Assembly: GCA_029204225.1 (NCBI GenBank)
Contig: CM055097.1
Span: 49,004,052 to 49,068,051, forward strand
DNA: 64,000 nucleotides
Reading direction: 5' to 3'
Source of the DNA: Diphasiastrum complanatum
Lineage: Eukaryota; Streptophyta; Lycopodiopsida; Lycopodiales; Lycopodiaceae
In this document: positions 45,716 through 60,187 of the stretch, piece by piece
Numbering within the stretch: position 1 is the stretch's first letter
Layout: each line of letters starts with the position of its first letter
Translations under genes and position numbers: made by a program
The notes under the pieces: model-generated
Database searches by the model: none
Told to the model about the DNA's origin: nothing
What the model saw: only the letters and a program-made list of their open reading frames with translations

Positions 45716-48700
45716 CTAACTCTCAAGATGTTGGTGACATGATGTTGGAACTTTGTAATCCTTATGAGTCGTAGGCGCTTAGGCCAAGAGTAGATTTGAC
45801 TTAGCTCAAGGTAGTGTAGGCCTTTGATATTTGGCATGATGATAGATGGCTAGTGACATCTAATTTTGTGTTGTAATGTTGTCATGTGACCAATCAAATA
45901 AGAGAGATGCATAAAATTGGTCCAATCACATGTTGGAGGGGACAACTCACTAGATCAATCAAATTTTGAGGTGCTACGTAAGAGATACTATCGTTTCACT
46001 TGCTTACTACTTCTATTGGATCTAAAACTACTATTAAAGAGTGAGGAAACTCATTTGTACTTATGCACCCATTTCACTCCCAAATGGTGAAAGAATACCC
46101 ACCATCATTCCTTAGCTTAGATACCAACCAACATGCACTCACATTCATCATTGTTCATGCAAGGTACATGTCAAAAGTAGTAGCCAAAGTCATGCATTTT
46201 TTTCACAAGATTATTTTCTCCCCTTTTCCTTGTCAGATTTTTTCTTCACAACTTCCTCATCAATCACTTCACATAGTCATTTTCCTTATCGATGATGTGA
46301 TGTTGCATTGAGTGTCTCTTATGCTTTAGTAGCAAGAGACTACTCACATCTAGAGGTTCCTACACAAGTTTCTCTTAGCACTAGAAAACAATCAAGTGTC
46401 TACTTTAGAAGTGGACCCTAGTAAACTTGTTTCCAGCCCTTTCTTATTTGAGGAGCTCACTAGTAGCCTCAAAGGATTGCTGTTTATAATGGAAAAATGG
46501 CTAACAACTAATTTTTAGAGGGATCCTCCACCTTATTCAAAATATGACCAATACTTTCCTTTATTGTGTGGATGGAGTACAAAAGTTTTTTGATGTTCAA
46601 TGAGATTACTATCCTTAGTTCTAAATAAAGAGACATTCTTTCTACATGACTTTACTCATTTAAAATAAGTTTAAATAATCATATATTTTGGCCCATATAG
46701 CTCTTGGTGGAATCTTGATATTGTTTCTCTCTATTTTTAGATAGATGCAATCTCGAGCTTACAGTTTGACTTCATCTTCCTCTTTTCCCTTATAAGTTCA
46801 AGTGCCTACTACTCAAAATATCTGGAAACTTTAGTGTGATGCACTATCTCCTATTGAGTAGAACCCTAGTTTGCATTTCTTGGAAATTGTCAAACCATGT
46901 TCTTCATCATTTTGAGATCCAATTCCATGACAAAGTTGTTCGTAAAAAATTTTCATTAGAATTTTGCCACATTATTGCTATTGATGTGGGAGGCTTGATC
47001 ATCTAGCGAGAATGCCTCCTCAATACCCTCCTCTTCAAAAATATGCCATGGTCACAAGCTACATTGTTGAACCCACACAATTGGATCTTTGATTTCTAAT
47101 TTCTTATAATAGTATTTATCACACCCTACTCTCCATGTATGTTGCCATTCATACATCTACTCCATCCTCTATGAATCCTTCACTATCACATGCCTTGTAA
47201 TGTCTAACATTATACAAAGATAAGGGCCTTTTTTAGTTTTGGATCCTCAATTAGCTTTGTCGCATCCTTTTGGAAAACCTAACCAAGCCTTTTCATCTAC
47301 TATTAGAATGGCCCAATGTATTAAAGCTCTATTGTTTGTTGTTCCATTGTTTCCACTAATTTCATAACCATATTAGCGCAACTTCACAAATGTGCATAAA
47401 ATATAAGCCTTGGTACCTACAAAAGCAAGACTATTAGGTTTTTGTTGTTTCTACTCCAATAGTGGATCACCCTAAGTCAGTATATAAAGTTGATGTTGCT
47501 AGACTCTCAACAACTTATTCAGTTGAATGGAAATTTCCATTTATTAGGAAAACCCTAGCTGAGAATGTAGACAACCAACTTGTTACTGCTTCTACAAAGA
47601 AGCATGTTAGAGTCCATCATCGCCATTGATAAAACATGGAGCTTCTTGCATAATATGCCCACAAAGCTCGATAGTTAGCCATGTTCAAACGATTCTACTT
47701 TTTTTCTATGAATCTACAAACAATGTGAAGTGTATAGTGCATATAAAACTACACTCAAATATGTGCAAACTAGGTGAAAAAATATAAAAGCAACCAATGA
47801 ACCAACCAACAAGTTAGACAAAGTAAATGCTCATTTCCTTAATACCTATATTTCAATTTTGATGTTTTTTTCTCAATAACAACAAAAAATGCAGAGTACT
47901 TCCAACCCCGTATAGATGCAAAGACTCATCTACTACAACGTTTTTTCTTGCATATCTATTTTGAACTCTCATTTCAACTTCAATTCATGCACTAAAACTA
48001 CAACCTGATTATGAAAACAAAACAAAAAACTAAGGACTAACATAGTGCTGATCATCTTAACTAGGACTTATTCATGTGATTAAAGGTTGATAAGACCATG
48101 CACTTTTGTGCCAATAAGTGAATCTTCTCGTAAGACATGGCACACACTTTATGCTCTTTTGTGATACATTATTTTACTCATATGAAAATAGTTATTATTC
48201 TATTTGCTAGCTTTGGACTTACATTGATACTAGATTGTAATTACAACTTGAAATTTAGTAGCTAGTTTCTCACAAAATGCATAACATAAGCACAAAAGAA
48301 GAAACATTGTGTAGAAATATTTCAATTAATAATGATATGAGAAAAAAAAATCAAACCATTTTCTTGAGAAAGCACACATATTCACTTGATGCTACCTTTT
48401 GAGGGGAGTCTCATGTAGCTAATATCATAATCTTTCATAGTGAACTTACTTGTGTGAATAGGACATCTAAAAGAAAAAAGTGATGCATTATTTTTTGTTG
48501 TATTCTACACAATGCTATACAAATGAGTAAGGCTGGCCATGATAAGCTAGTGCTTAGTCTAATCAGAAGAAAAAAAAATTGGTATCAATGTAAACAATTC
48601 AATAGAAGGTGACAATTCCCATTTATGGTAAATAAAGAAATGTTTAAGAAGATATTAGATGAGCTGATGAGGTTGTAATCTTCAAAGAACATGAAAAACA

Positions 48701-50248
48701 TTTAGCACTATGATGCACTCAGATATATTCTATCAATAATAATTGATATAAGTCATAAAAATTTATATCACATGAATGTTTGGCATTATAGCTTATGTCA
48801 CACCTTCTAAAGCACTCTATGTAATAACCATTCGAGATTGACATATTCACAAGAGAGACCCATGTCTTGTGTAGTCTTCAACATCTCCAAAGTACAACTT
48901 TATTAGTCAACATGTGAATGCCTTATTGGTATCATGTGTATAAGCTAGAATATTTTTTATTTTTTAAATACATGTAAGTGTTCTTTTATGATACTTAGTT
49001 TTTATCAACCAGTCTAGGTTCATCTAAATGAATCTTGTTTGGGAAAATCATGATTTATATATATTGTCACCAAAAGGTGGTATTAGCATTAACAATAAAA
49101 CATCTTCAATAGGATTTTCTTGACATTATTAATGACCATGGCATCTTAAGGCTTAATTTATTGAGAAAAAACACAAATGTTTTCTTTTGACAATCTTTTA
49201 AGGACCATTTGATTGACCTTATATAAAACTTCAAGTTGCCATTTCTTTGAAAGACTAATACATCGAAATCATTGGTTCAATTGATATTTGTTAGGATATG
49301 GATGCTCTATTATGCGATAGACAATATTCCAAATTTTGTATGCTATGAGTTATTGAATTAAATTGTAACAATAATATGGTGGGCATCATAAATTGATTGT
49401 TTTAAGGCTTATAGTGATGAAGCTAGACTCATGTTTCACAATGGTGCCTATCAACTAGGGTGAATTATTTTCTTAACATGAAGGTTTTTTTAAAACAAAT
49501 TCACTCAAAAAATGTTACAAAGCTTTGATATCTCACAATATACCTTTTAACAATTCAAAATGGTAAACAACAAGTAAACTATATGTGAACAACATGAATC
49601 AACTATATTGGTACTTGAGTGGTTATGTTTTATGTCAAAAGCTTCATGCCATGATAACCATAATATCATGACACGCACAATGTATTGCTCAAGAGGATAA
49701 TCAACAAATGCATTACATTGTTAAATAAAAAAACATCTTGCAATTATCACTACATCTATTGCCTTCAACTTTTAGCTTATAAAAACAATATCTTGATAAT
49801 TATAATTTTATTATTTGTAGGGTCCTAACTATTACAAATTGTACATGATAAAAATAGTTAGCTACTAATCAAACAATTATTTGTTGGTGATCAATAAACA
49901 ATAAAATTAAACACCATAACTAGTTGTTTCTACAGTTTACCCATAGGTCATAAATAGCTAAATGTAAAGTCTAATATATTTTAGGAATTTTCTTTTTGCT
50001 AAAAATTGATTGCATCTTATTCTCAAATAGTAAATTAAACTCCTAATGTAGAGGTGATAAGTTTTTCCATGTTTTCTTTGATTTACAAAACATTGAAAGC
50101 ATCTCCAAATATAAACTTTTGCAAACTAATATCAACATCATAGGTGCTCAAGCATAGATTGAATTCCAAGATCTATCTCACAATTACAAGGAAAGAACAC
50201 TATGTAACATCCATATATCATTCATGAGAGTACATTCAGACATGTGGA
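45716..50248. other. 4.5 kb without recognisable genes
   Basis: Very AT-rich sequence with no long frame, LTR end, primer site or tandem array that I could recognise. Probably old, decayed intergenic or element DNA. Confidence 0.5.
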
Positions 50249-50292
50249 GACTTGTGGATGAAAAAAGAGGAGACTTGTGGATGAAAAAACTA
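50249..50292 (+). repeat. Short tandem duplication
   Basis: GAGACTTGTGGATGAAAAAA occurs twice in a row, at the edge of the copia fragment that begins at about 50290. Confidence 0.85.
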
Positions 50293-51345
50293 AGTACAAA
50301 AAAGCCTTGCTCTCCGGTAGAGAAAACTGTTCCATAAAATAGAACCATTGTTGATGAAGAATGTAAATCCAGAAGTGGATTTACGAGTGTCTATATCTCC
50401 TGCCCAACTTGCATCTGAATAACCACTAAGAATATTGAGTTTGTCATTATCGACTGCTCCATAACAAATGCAAAATTCCATAGTAGCTCGAATATATCTC
50501 AAAACTCTGATAAGAGCCTTCCAATGTGTAATACCAAGATTAGTCATGAACTGAAATAAGGAACTAACTGCAAAAGCTATGTTTGGTCTGGTACAGATCA
50601 TCGCATACAGAAGAGATCCTATTATCAAATGATAAGGATACTCACACATCTGTTCCTTCTCTTCGATTGTTCGAGGACATAGGTCCTTTGACATCTTGAG
50701 TCCTGGGGGTCCATCGGTGAGAGAGCTAACTTGCAGTTCATCAGATTATATCTGATTAAGAGATTGTGAATGTATCTTTGTTGAGTAATATGAATCAACT
50801 TTTGTTTTCTGTCTCTTTGGATTTGAATACCTAGACAATAATGAGCTTCATCTAGATTGGTCATGTCAAATTCGGAAGATAGCATTGTCTTAGCCTCTTT
50901 TATTAGATCGATATTGTTGTTGAAAAGCAATGTGTCGTCCATAAGAAAAGTGTTGATCCTTTGAAACCATGCTTGAGCAGATTGCTTCGAGCCATAAAGT
51001 GCTTTATGGAGTTTACATACATGATTGTCTTTACCTTCGATATCATAGTATAACCTTCGGATTGCACCATGTAAATGTCTTCTTAGATGACTCCATTAAA
51101 AAATATATTCTTTACATCCATTTGATGTATTTCCAAATTTGCTGCTGCAGCAAATGACAATAGAAGTCTGATTGAAGAATGTTTAACTACTGGACTGAAA
51201 GTCTCAATGTAGTCGACATTGTGTACCTGAGAAAATCCTCTAGCGATAAGTTGAGCCTTTCTTCGATCAATACTTCCATTTGCCTTGTATTTGATTTTGA
51301 ATATCCATTTGTGATCAACTCCATTCAACCCCGGGATCATACAAC
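50290..51345 (-). pseudogene. Copia reverse transcriptase-RNase H fragment
   Basis: Reading leftward from 51340: DHKWIFKIKYKANGSIDRRK, ARGFSQVHNVDYIETFSPVV, EIHQMDVKNIFFNGVI, a shifted LYGSKQSAQAWF (about 51000), LMDDTLLFNN (active-site block, with Met in place of the usual Tyr-Val start), FDMTNLDEAHYCLGIQIQRD, then after a frame change GSLLYAMICTRPNIAFAV and YSDASWAGDIDTRKSTSGF (RNase H). It ends mid RNase H near 50300. At 51345 it abuts gag-like sequence of another element in the opposite orientation. Confidence 0.9.
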
Positions 51346-51845
51346 AAAAGAGGAATCAGTATCAAACCTCTTATCCTTATCACCAAGGAGCACCAAATGT
51401 GGCACCGTGATATGGAGCACCAATGAATCAACAACGAATGGCTTTACTTGCACCACTAGGGCCACCTAACAATCAAGTGGCCCATGTAAATTTGACAACG
51501 TCAAAGCATGAAATGCCACCCCAACCTGGCAATAATATCTATCTAAGATCCTTATTGAGGATGAACACAAGCGACACCTTGAATTGCACAAGAAAAAGAG
51601 GTTTTTATGGTCTGGATGAACCATATGTCAATGCGACTATCAACAATAGTGCTATGGTCTTGATGAGTCATATGTCAAGCCGACTATCAACGAGTATATT
51701 GCAACCTACGCTGCCCAACCTCAACGTCATGGTGGGAGAATCTACGGCTGTTATGGATGTGGCAAAGGGCACAAAATTGCATAATGTTCTCATAAGGCCA
51801 TGTTTACACCCTTATGTTGAGAATGCAAAATATTGCTACTAGAAT
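51346..51845 (+). pseudogene. Retrotransposon gag fragment with zinc-knuckle remnant
   Basis: A Pro/Gln/Asn-rich stretch (RMALLAPLGPPNNQVAHV) precedes a CCHC-like motif readable at about 51737-51785 as CYGCGKGHKIA, a stop, then C. The knuckle lies in a different frame from the longer open frame 51423-51842, so the gag is frameshifted and broken. The Pro/Gln-rich lead-in followed by a single knuckle is more like a gypsy than a copia gag. Confidence 0.6.
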
Positions 51846-54423
51846 CTTGTGGTTGCAAATGTCCTGCTAGGGTGGTTGGGCAACTATAAACTTTCAATTG
51901 CATTTGTTTTCCAAGTATTGCACTTTTGATGTTAGATTAGCATTCAAATAAATTTGAAAACATATTTAAAAATTGCATTTTCAAAAGAAATATGTAAATG
52001 AAAAATAATTTTTTTTAGATCATAACATGGTCGTTGACATGATTTGTTGTCGAGTTGAAAGTATTCCTATGGCACAATGGCATTGGTGAATCTCAATGTG
52101 TCACCCTATTGACAAAGTAGATCACCTTGATTGTAGCATCGTTAGTTACTAATGTTGTGTGTGCTTGTGTTAGATCTCAATAGTAAGCATATTCCACATT
52201 GTAGTTCATGATTTTATTTAAAGTATTTTCATTTATATTTACTATCTCTCAAAAAATTGGACCCTCCATATGAGTCTTCACATGGCACATAAGCAATCTT
52301 TAGAATAAGATACATACAACACATATAAAATCATGTGATATTGTTTGCACATGAACATTGACTCATTGAGTAAGCAAAACATTCAAAATAGTCTCATAAG
52401 CATCCAATGACTTACAACTAGATTTGGATCTACTTGATTATTTAAAAAATCTAATCAAAGATAGTACACGCAAAACCACAACTTGAGACACAATAGCCCA
52501 AAAGTACAATGAGTTTTGTATTTCAAATCATGCCAAAACTCATCTTAAAAAACAAGAGCCAACATCGATCTCCTACATGATTGTAAAGCTTGACTAAAGT
52601 AGACATGACTAAATGTTACATAATTGACTTTTAAATATACATTAACAGTGTACTTGTCTCAATGCTTTTTGAAACCTTGAGTATTACAATCATAAGGATT
52701 ACCACTTGGAAGCATTTAATGCAAGTTGCAACTTCCAACATCCATACAAGATCAATTATGCATGTCACCATTAATGATAACTTACAAGTATGTCATGATA
52801 CATTGGATTGCATATAATTGTTTTACATCTTTCGATAATAGTTGACTTAAATAACATTCATACAAAGAAGCTCTCACTTGTCACTATCAAACAAAAGTTT
52901 TGTAGATATAATAGTAGGTTTAAGTAATCACGACAATCAACAAATATTAACAAGGATTTTTTTATTCTATAGAGATTGATATTGATCTTTGATTAAAATC
53001 ACAATCTTTGGAAGTTCTCATGGTGTGAAAAGATATGCCACATTATAGACATTGTCATTCCCAAACAAATTTGTAACATTTTCCAAAGTGGAAATACTAA
53101 CCATATAGAACAATAAGTGCCTTTTTCTATAAACAAGATTAGTTATTGTTATATGTTGGAATATGTATCGTTAAAGCACTTATTCAAGAGCATGGCAAAA
53201 ACCAAGTGAATTTTCCAAAGCTTAATACTAGCATTACAACTAATTAATTAGGTTAAAAATCTCAAACATCAAAGTCTAAAAAGTGGCTCAAATTTCACAT
53301 CTCTATTTCAGTAGAAAGATAGATGATGCTACATTTTGCACATGCATACCTTTTAGCTTCATTCTTAAAATCATGCACCTCTTGCAATAGTTGTTTTGAC
53401 ATAACTTTTATAGCATTTCACCAATTACAATATATTTGTTAACCGATAGTCTAACGCTGATATCGTCACAAGGAAGACCCATGTTTTATTATATTACTAG
53501 CTTCTTTGTACTATAAGAAATTCAAGTCAACATGTAAAACAATAAAGAAAAAGAATAGAAACTTTACAAGTATGAAACATTATATGAGTGATAATCATCT
53601 TGTAACATATTCCTAGGAATGCTTTATATTTTTGTAACGATACTTTTCCAAGAAAAGTATTTTCCAAATTCTATATGTTCATGGAAATAACATGTCCTAA
53701 ACTAATACGTTCAATACAACAATGTAACTTGTTAATCAATCCATTTATTTAGTTGCTCTTCATTCTTACCTTTGTAGCTCAATGTCACTTTATCTTCCTT
53801 GTTACTCCTCATGCTTACCTCTCCATATCAATGTCACTTTATCTTCCTCATCAACACCTTCTAAGAAGTTTATGTAGTAGAAATGCTAGATCTCCTTTTC
53901 AACAAAGTTAGCTAATGTATATGTTATGAGATAAAGAAACATTTTCAACAAATTAGCTAATGTATATGTTATGAGATGAAGAAACATGATCATGATACCG
54001 AGTTGACTGACTTACTTTGCATTTCGTGAAACTTAAATTGACCATGAAAGCATACAAAAAGACTTCGGCATATTAACTTAAAAGTGATTTTTATGACAAC
54101 ATTCATTTCAATTATGAAAAAGATTCTATTTAATTGAATTGGTCACATCCTAAATAGTTGATCAAGTGTTTAACCATTTAATCCACTAAATGAACAACTT
54201 CTTTTAAAATGTCAATATCATTGCTTAAGCTCTCATTTCAATTCACTCACATTATTATGTACAATTTCATACTTTCTCAAATTAAGTGTCTCCTATTTAC
54301 TTTCTCTTGTCCTACAACACTCATCACTCGATTGAAATGTTAATGCGATAATGTTAATTTTTTTTGGTGCAACACTATGACCTTTATTTGTGATTCATAA
54401 TACTGAAATATATATACACATCT

Positions 54424-54427
<4 letters not shown>
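51846..54427. other. No gene seen
   Basis: AT-rich. A 40-bp direct duplication around TTAGCTAATGTATATGTTAT occurs at 53907-53985. Nothing else recognised. Confidence 0.5.

Positions 54428-54488
<61 letters not shown>
54428..54488. repeat. (CA)n microsatellite
   Basis: About 61 bp of pure CA, followed by TGTATGTATG. Confidence 0.99.
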
Positions 54489-54492
<4 letters not shown>

Positions 54493-54939
54493 TGTATGTA
54501 ATTATTATGTATATATTTATTTATTTATATTAAAAAAAGATAACATAAATTGCCACACGCACAAATAAAAATGTTTGCAATATAATTAACATATTCACAC
54601 TTTGAGATCAAAATCTACATGATAGATTTGAGATTATTTGAATACATGTTTTTCCATTACTAAAACATTGTCCCAAAATGAGTAGTTGATTTGATTGCTA
54701 GATACTTGTTGTTGATTGACATAATCTCCTATTAACATAATGATTGTAATTGTAAAACATCAATATTTATGTCTTTATGTTTGCTTTGCAAAACAAATGA
54801 TAATATTCAAGAGAAAATTTCATGAAGTTTCTAGGTAATATCTAGTTAGAGTGGTAAAGTAGTAAGCTTTGCAATTTCTATATTGCATGGCTAATGTTTA
54901 ATTAGAATGAACTATATTGGCAACCATTTTTTTCTCTGT

Positions 54940-56110
54940 TTCATTTGAAACAATAGTACCAAAAGTACCAAAACAGGTAATATGTGATGGTAACAAATTT
55001 GGTAGTCTGAACTATCTAATTAAAAAGTTGATAAGTACCAATTGAAAGAAGCATTGGTACTATAGAGTTTCAAAAAGCTTTGGTGCTCGAGGGTTTCGCC
55101 AACATTTAACATTTTATATCTTTCTGCACATTGCAATAAAATATTCACCAAATTTCTTCTGTTGTTGCACATTACAATTACCAGTTGCAAACACAAATAA
55201 ATATAAAGAAAAAAGTACCTAGTTTAATAGTTTTATGTGTAAAATATGGTCATCTAAATAGTACCTATTTGGTAGATTTTAAAAAAAAAATGAGACACTT
55301 CATATAAACGAACCTAATTTGGTAGTCAAGAGGATCAAAATTGGTACACGATAAGTTATTGTAGTATTATTGTTTTGTATTCACAAGAGTTTTACCAACA
55401 CAAAAACAGTACCAAATCAGTACAAAATTTGTAAAATTAGCAACCGACATTGGTGCAGCTCAATACAGTATTGGTTCACTCGAAGCTTCTTAAAGATTCC
55501 TACTACATCAAAGTCATTGTTAAGATCTTCAAAGTGAACTTGAGGAGTATTCTCATTACCATTGATTTATATTTAAGAAGTCTTATCGTGTTACAGGTAG
55601 AAAGTACCAACAGGTAGTACCAAAGCATCATATACAAGTAGTACCAAAGTGTGATACACATGAAGTACCATGAAGGTAGAAAGTACCTACAAGTAGTACC
55701 AAAGCATCATATACAGGTAGTACCAAATTACCAAAGCATCTTACAGTACCAAAGTACTGAACATGCAAAAAAGTACAAGAACCTTAATTGGTAGTCTGGA
55801 GGATCAAAATTGTTACACGATACATTCAAATAGTACCAATCTTTGGTACTCTAAAGTTTCAAGAACACGTAAACATTACAAAAATAGTACAAATCTTGTA
55901 ATATTGGTAGTAACTAAAGCTTAGATTCCACACAATCGGTAAACAATACTAAAATAGTACCAAAAAGACCACAAAGGGTTGTATGTGAGCTGTGAACACA
56001 AATAAATATCAAGAAAAAAGTACCTAATCTTATAGTTTTATGCGTAAAATATGGTCACAAGAAGTCTAAATAGGTACCTATTTGGTAAATTGTAAAATAA
56101 AACTGAATAG
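54940..56110. repeat. AGTACCAAA-rich repeat region with ~800-bp duplication
   Basis: AGTACC/GGTACT-type words recur dozens of times. 55595-55760 is a local tandem array around GTAGTACCAAAGCATCATAT. On a larger scale, 55190-55285 matches 55995-56095 (ATAAAGAAAAAAGTACCTA and AAAATATGGTCA blocks), and 55312-55360 matches 55780-55830 (GAGGATCAAAATTG). No coding content. Confidence 0.75.
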
Positions 56111-56683
<573 letters not shown>

Positions 56684-57129
56684 CAGTGGCCTCCTGTCCC
56701 ACAACAAAAGTGATTATTAAGCAATTATTTCAATTACACACCTGCAAATCTGTTACAAACAGTCATAGTCTCTTCATATCTCTAGTGGACCTAGTTTAGA
56801 ATGTTAAACAATAAACATTTTTTTGGTGCATTTGTACCCAAAAAAGGTAGTGTCACTGACAGTCCCTGTTGTACCACCAAACCATGCTTTTAGCCAATGA
56901 TATTAGATTTGAATGTGCTTGCTCCTAGAGTGAAATCTAGGATTCATTGATAATGCAATAGCACTTTGATTATCGCATTGAATAATTGTTGGAGTAGATT
57001 GTTTGAGGCCAATGTCAGACAATAAGTTTCTCAACTAGACTACCTCTTTGGTAGTCTAAGAATCTACAATGTACCTAGACTCTATCAAAGAAATTGTAAT
57101 GGAGGTTTGCTTTCAACTATTCTAGGATA

Positions 57130-58150
57130 TTGGGCCATTACTTAGCAAGAAGAGAAATTCCAAAGTGGATTTTCTTTGTCGACATCACCTGCCCAATCAC
57201 ATTTGTAAATCCATGTAATATATGGATGTCAAATGGATCAGTCTCTCCAGAGTAGATGAAGAGGTCGGTAGTAGCTCGAACATATCTAATGACTCTTAAT
57301 AGAGCCTTCTAGTGGATCATTTTAGGATTTGCCATGTATTGGCTCAAAGAGCTAGGAGCATATGCAAGATCAAGCCTGGTGGAGATCATTGCATGTACAT
57401 GAGGGATCTGATAATCGACTGATGTCGATATTCCTTCATTTTGTCCTTCTCCTCTTTGGTTTGAGGGCATATTTGCTCTTTCAATTGTTTAAGACCTGGA
57501 TGCATAAGAGAATATACAAGGTTGCAAAAAAATGAAATCTAATTTAGAAAGCATGTCAAGAATATACCTCTACTAAGTAATATAGAGTAGCTTCTTGTTT
57601 TTGTCCCTGTGGATTTGGCTCTCGAGACACTAATGAGCTTCTCTTAGGTCTGTCATTTTGAATTCTTGAGATAGCATCCTCTTAGTATCCTTTACTAACT
57701 CGATATTATTGTTGAATAGCATGATGATAATAAAGGATTGTTGAATGGCTTTGAAGTAGACATTGCAGACTTCAGAGCTTGGTAAAAATCCTTGTTTGAT
57801 AAGCAAAGAGTTGATTCAATGAAACCATGCTCTAGAATATTGCTTCAAGCCATATATTGCCTTATGGAATCTACAAACTTGGTCTTCTTTGTCATTGAGA
57901 ACATAGCTTTTTGGCTAGAACATATAGATTTTGTTTGTACATCTAATTGATGTATCTCAAGGTTGGCTATAGCAGCATACGATAGTAGTAATCGGAAAGA
58001 AGAGTGCTTGAATACCCGATTAAATGTTTTGAAGTAGTCGATATTGAAAATCTGAACAAACTGACTATAGCTGAAATTCTTAAATTTAATGAGTGCATGT
58101 CAAGGATTTGAGTTTCTTACCAGTATAATCTTCTTGTGATTCATGCAAAC
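57130..58150 (-). pseudogene. Copia RT-RNase H fragment, strongly decayed
   Basis: Reading leftward, short blocks appear in the order of copia pol: VCRFHKAIYGLKQYSRAWFH (about 57890-57830), QEFKMTDLREAH and QIHRDKNK (about 57670-57595), then KCDWAGDVD of RNase H (about 57210-57180). Stops and shifts lie between all of them. It is similar in layout and orientation to the fragment at 50.3-51.3 kb but more eroded, so it is probably the older of the two. Confidence 0.8.
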
Positions 58151-58770
58151 TAAAAATAGTGAATGAATATTGTAAGTTTCCTAGTCTCTAGTGTAACTAA
58201 TAAAGATTTGGAAATGGATGCATGCAATCTGAATCTCAGAAACAAACTTCTCCTGTGAATGGCTTGACACCTCTATTAGAGAGTGGGTGTTGTGATCTCG
58301 AGGAGTGCAGCCATGCAAATAACTTTTTCTCCTTCCTCAATAGATTTTTGAATCTTAGAAATGATCAGAAGCTATTAGACGATCAAATTGTGTCTTGAAG
58401 TCAATTATGGGTGAGCCATGGTAGGACTCTATTTTGCATTGTTTAGTTTCGGGGTGTGAGCCATTTGTTGTTTGAGGTCTCCTTGAAACTGAGGCTCGTT
58501 TTTCTCTTCCCTTAGATTCTTCAAGAGTAATTGGAATCTCGCTCTCCTACTATTGAATGAGGTTGAAGCATCATCTGGAAGACGGTTTCCCAACAAAATT
58601 ATTGTGATTCTTCAAAAATATTCCCATGAGGGTGTGAACCCAGCTCACTCCAGCTTTGATTGAAGCCATTGGTGGGCATTGAAGAGGAGTGTGCGACATC
58701 GGATTCAACCAAGGCGGTTCTTGAATGATTAGTACATTATCCACCTTGTGATGTCACAATTGGTTGCTAA
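58151..58770. other. No gene seen
   Basis: Sequence between the decayed copia and the gypsy LTR; no landmark recognised. Confidence 0.45.
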
Positions 58771-59036
58771 TTGTTGGATCTGAGTGTCATTAAGATTGTA
58801 TGTTATTATACTTTTTATGAGAGAGAAAGAGTAAGCTATCTCTATTGTGGATGTGTAGTGTTAAAGAGTAGGGTTAATGGATGTAGAGATAGATGTGAAT
58901 CCTCCATTCATGTTGAAATCTGAACTAAACTATCGCTCTCATGGGAATGAACCTATGCGTGACAACTAACTCCGTCTCTTTGATGCTAAATTGACTAGAT
59001 CTTGGATTCAGGTTAGGCAAGGAAAGAAACCCACTA
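58771..59036 (+). mobile_element. Ty3/gypsy LTR, 3' part
   Basis: It matches the reverse complement of 9194-9480, from GCTAATTGTTGGATCTGA to the CCCACTACA end just before the primer site. The upstream part of the LTR is missing. Confidence 0.8.
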
Positions 59037-59042
59037 CAATTT

Positions 59043-59060
59043 TGACACCGTTGCCGAGGA
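59043..59060 (+). promoter_or_regulatory. Primer-binding site, tRNA-Asp, three mismatches
   Basis: TGACACCGTTGCCGAGGA; all three differences from the perfect site at 9172-9189 are G-to-A. Confidence 0.85.
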
Positions 59061-60187
59061 GCTATGCCAATTTTTCAGTTGCAGCATGATTGTTGGATAG
59101 TTAGCCTGTATTAGGCATCTTGTCATGGCATGAATAATGTTAGATCTACATTTTAAGATTAGTTTGAGATTGATTTTGCTTGATTTGAGTGAATTGGCTT
59201 GTTTGAAATCTAATCTGATTGATAAACAAGGAAATCTATTCAGATCACCAATCTTAAGATCTATTTGAATCTGAGATATCAGAGAAAATTACAAAAATTG
59301 GTCAAATCTGTCAGATTTGGTCAAAAAAGAGACAAAAAGCATCATCAGAGCTGATAACATTTTACCCTCTTTCAGAAAACCTTCGTTGAGTTGCAAACAC
59401 CTTTGGTTTTGTTTATGAAACCTTCAGTTTTAAGGGCGAAGATTAATTCCCAACAGATCTCCAGAAACATCAGAAAAACCGTCAAAAAACACCAAAAAAT
59501 CATCAAAACCCTAAAAATACAAAAAAAGAACCTTTGCCTGATTCCCTCTGCTTAGGTGTGATTCAGATCTATCTACTGCCAGGTCGACAAAGAATAATAC
59601 CAAAAATAGAAAGGGTTTTAGAGGATCAGTTGTCATATTGCCATATTTTTGCCAAAAAGTCACTTTTTTGCAAAAATACCAGTATTACTCTTGATACTTT
59701 GCCAGAACCTTCGTCAAGATTCCAAAACATGCTATTTATAGTAAAATACTATTTTTTGAGTTCGGCAAAGATTCTTCTTGAGCAGATCACAAAAATTCTT
59801 GAATTTTACCCTCGTCAGACTACAAAAACTATAATTTCTTGTGTCACTTTGCCCAATTTTCCATAGTTGTATATGTGTTAGATCCTTCACCTGAGAGGTT
59901 GGCAAAGGTTATTTTCCTAGAAATTTCCATAAAAGTGTTTCGAGAGTTTTTTTTTTCCAAAATAGCACTGTTGAGCCTTCATCGAGACAACCTTCGCCTA
60001 GTGAACCTTCGCCAGTCCTATTTTTAGTTTTTGATTTTCTAGATCAAGTCATCGAATTTCGAAAAGTCCTTCATCATATAGAATCAGATTCTTGAAAAGT
60101 GGAATAGATCTAGTAGATCTAATCTGAGATAGTTTTTTGAAAAATCTAGATCCAATCTCATTTTCTATTTGATCTAAATTTGTGAAG
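59061..60187 (+). mobile_element. Ty3/gypsy untranslated leader
   Basis: Counterpart of 8001-9171 in the opposite orientation, with CCTTCGCC/CCTTCGTC motifs at 59380-59400, 59708 and 59988-60014. The frame at 59534-59866 has no recognised domain. Confidence 0.75.
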
